Source of the DNA: Terriglobia bacterium
Lineage (GTDB): Bacteria; Acidobacteriota; Terriglobia; UBA7540
DNA: 25,392 nt
Assembly (NCBI GenBank): GCA_020072905.1
Contig: JAIQGB010000007.1
Coordinates: forward strand, 1-25,392
Reading direction: 5' to 3'
Shown: positions 24,370 through 25,392 of the stretch, one piece after another
How positions within the stretch are numbered: the stretch's first letter is position 1
Layout of the letters: every line of letters begins with the position of its first letter
Position numbers and translations under genes: made by a program
The notes under the pieces: generated by a model
What the model saw: only the letters and a program-made list of their open reading frames with translations
Told to the model about the DNA's origin: nothing
The model's database searches: none

Positions 24370-24411
24370 TCTCGAACCTCGAACCCCCAATCCCGAATCC
24401 CGAGTCGTCCA
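24370..24411 (+). repeat. Heptamer array before the 93-residue unknown protein gene
   Basis: Five clear in-phase units of the type nCCCGAA or CCTCGAA (24370-24404), then a divergent sixth ending exactly at the base before the ATG at 24412. The words differ from those near xerD and accA, but unit length and placement are the same. Confidence 0.6.
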
Positions 24412-24693
24412 ATGCCGTTTGAATCCGACAAGATCATGTTCGAGATTTACAAGGAAAGCACCTACACCGGGCAATACCGCGTGGTGTACTTCACGGAACT
24501 CCAGGACCACAACAAAGAGTTTGAGATCAGCCGCGCCATGGCCGGCGAGCACTTCTACGATGGCTTTATCCGGCAGTACCGGAAGGACCAGGCCAAGGAA
24601 ACCATCAGCAAGTTCCTCGAGCGACTCAATGGGGGGGAGCGGCTCACTTCCGCGGACCTGGAGCGCGAGCTTCAGCCCTTCATTCCAGCCTGA
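24412..24693 (+). CDS. Small protein of unknown function
   Basis: 93 residues from ATG 24412. ATG 24436 (Met9) is an alternative, and an in-frame GTG at 24322 would read through the repeat array and is rejected. I do not recognise the family. The sequence starts with a predicted strand region (KIMFEIYKES, YRVVYFTELQD) and continues with helices (HFYDGFIRQYRKDQAKETISKF, split here only by my description, and LTSADLERELQPF). It has no cysteine, signal peptide or membrane segment; it is acidic and probably cytoplasmic. It lies 131 bases after the activase fusion and 106 before the hemerythrin gene, all on one strand. No Shine-Dalgarno sequence is visible because the heptamer array runs up to the start codon. 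Codon use looks like that of its neighbours. Confidence 0.65.
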   Translation: MPFESDKIMFEIYKESTYTGQYRVVYFTELQDHNKEFEISRAMAGEHFYDGFIRQYRKDQAKETISKFLERLNGGERLTSADLERELQPFIPA

Positions 24694-24719
24694 GGATCAT
24701 GTGTTGTAGATTTCCGGTT

Positions 24720-24744
24720 TTTCAGCTGATTCAGGAAGCTGAAA
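24720..24744. repeat. Perfect 8-base inverted repeat
   Basis: TTTCAGCT and AGCTGAAA enclose a nine-base loop. It lies 27 bases after the stop of the 93-residue protein gene. No T-run follows on the plus strand, so it is a weak terminator candidate at best; it could protect the 3' end of the message. Confidence 0.4.
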
Positions 24745-24753
24745 CATCCGTTG

Positions 24754-24798
24754 TTCCCAATCGTTCACAATTCGCCATTCACAATTCACCATTCCTGA
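24754..24798 (+). repeat. Heptamer array before the hemerythrin gene
   Basis: Five in-phase units beginning with TTC from 24764 to 24798: TTCACAA twice (24764, 24778), TTCGCCA, TTCACCA and TTCCTGA. A further TTCCCAA at 24754 is offset by three bases. The array ends one base before the ATG at 24800 and replaces any Shine-Dalgarno sequence. Confidence 0.7.
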
Positions 24799-24799
24799 C

Positions 24800-25264
24800 A
24801 TGCCACGCCGACACGACAGTTTGATTCCGCTCTCTCACCAGCATCAACACGCCCTGGCGCTGGCGGTGATTATTCGGCGGCGGTTTGGGATGGAGAAGGG
24901 GAAGAAGCGCTGGCGGGAGGAACAGGTCGAAAAGATCCAGAAGGCCTGGCAGGCAGAACTCAAGGGGCATTTTGAGGTCGAGGAGGGGATACTGTTTCCG
25001 GAAATGGAGCGCCACCTCGGCAAGATTCGACTGGTCGGGGAACTTCTTCGCGACCATGCCTCGGTGCGAGGGCTGATCAAGCTGCTGGAGAGTTCTTCCG
25101 ACTTCTCACTCCTCGACGGCTTTGCGGCGCTCCTTGAAGCCCACGTTCACAAGGAAGAGCGCGAACTCTTCGCCGAATTTGAAAAGAGAATCCCCGCCGA
25201 CGAAGCCCGCAAGCTGGGGAAGGAAATCGAGACACGCTTGGCCAAAGTCTGCCCCGGACTCTGA
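24800..25264 (+). CDS. Hemerythrin-like HHE-domain protein
   Basis: 154 residues, a four-helix bundle expected to bind a di-iron centre. Candidate ligands are His13, His15 and His17 (LSHQHQHAL), His57 with Glu61 (GHFEVEEGILFPEME), His86 (LLRDHASVRG) and His115, His117 and Glu119 (EAHVHKEERELF), the usual H, HxxxE, H, HxxxE layout. Such single-domain proteins bind or sense O2 or NO, or handle iron. There is no signal peptide and no output domain, so it is a soluble cytoplasmic protein. Its nearness to an operon with presumably oxygen-sensitive Fe-S clusters suggests oxygen buffering or sensing for that system; this is inference from position only. A heptamer array lies directly before the ATG and another, inverted, directly after the stop. 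Confidence 0.88.
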   Translation: MPRRHDSLIPLSHQHQHALALAVIIRRRFGMEKGKKRWREEQVEKIQKAWQAELKGHFEVEEGILFPEMERHLGKIRLVGELLRDHASVRGLIKLLESSSDFSLLDGFAALLEAHVHKEERELFAEFEKRIPADEARKLGKEIETRLAKVCPGL

Positions 25265-25365
25265 ATTGAGTGATTGGCGATTGAGTGATTTAGCGATCGG
25301 GTGATTGAGCGAATTCGAAGATGCACGGGAATCGCTAAATCACCCGATCACCCAATCACTCAATT
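25264..25365. repeat. Inverted array of GTGATT/AATCAC-type units after the hemerythrin gene
   Basis: The left arm (about 25264-25297) and right arm (about 25331-25365) are inverse copies: AATTGAGTGATTGG pairs perfectly with its inverse at the right end, and GTGATTTAGCGAT pairs with the inner part of the right arm. A mismatched segment of 7 versus 8 bases lies between, and the loop is about 33 bases. Each arm is itself a tandem of 7-8 base words. As RNA it would form a long hairpin directly behind the stop codon. It has no T-run, so if it ends or stabilises transcripts it does not do so as a classical intrinsic terminator. Confidence 0.65.
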
Positions 25366-25392
25366 GTTCGCCAAGGGTTGTCGTTCGCCGCC

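Overview
The window is GC-rich bacterial chromosome with short intergenic gaps. It looks like an Acidobacteriota genome, probably metagenome-derived. The evidence for that is an Oar-type TonB-dependent receptor with an N-terminal carboxypeptidase-regulatory-like domain, a CRTAC/UnbV FG-GAP protein next to a TPR protein, a Gram-negative envelope, and a small conserved protein of a kind I associate with this phylum. The phylum call is inference; there is no rRNA gene here.

Layout. 1-1240: a LuxR/NarL-type response regulator with a degenerate receiver, convergent with a small protein that looks internally duplicated and has its own strong promoter. 1598-9451: a housekeeping block on the plus strand: xerD, a CCA-adding/poly(A) polymerase-type nucleotidyltransferase, dnaE, accA and a family 2 glycosyltransferase. 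9584-16150: a polymer-handling block: promoter plus a perfect LacI-family operator, a 1196-residue TonB-dependent receptor, a terminator, a secreted right-handed beta-helix protein and a secreted TPR protein. 16167-17969 (minus): a secreted FG-GAP/UnbV protein. 18066-24280: a [2Fe-2S] protein with its own promoter, a long leader, then a two-gene operon. The first operon gene encodes a cysteine-containing HgdB-like/COG3581-type protein. The second encodes a 1173-residue fusion of two BadF/HgdC-type ATPase activase domains, a Cys-rich linker and a DUF2229/COG3580-type domain. 24412-25264: a small unknown protein and a hemerythrin-like protein.

The most interesting system is the 18-25 kb block. 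Each ATPase domain of the fusion keeps the two cluster cysteines of 2-hydroxyacyl-CoA dehydratase activase, 39 residues apart in both. One chain could therefore imitate the activase homodimer and hold its single [4Fe-4S] cluster. Together with the neighbouring ferredoxin-like protein and hemerythrin, this suggests an ATP-driven low-potential electron-transfer system whose substrate is unknown.

The second unusual signal is non-coding. Several gaps hold short tandem arrays of degenerate heptamers with different base words but the same 7-base phase. Four of them end 0-5 bases before a start codon, where a Shine-Dalgarno sequence would normally be. A further array after the hemerythrin gene is inverted on itself.
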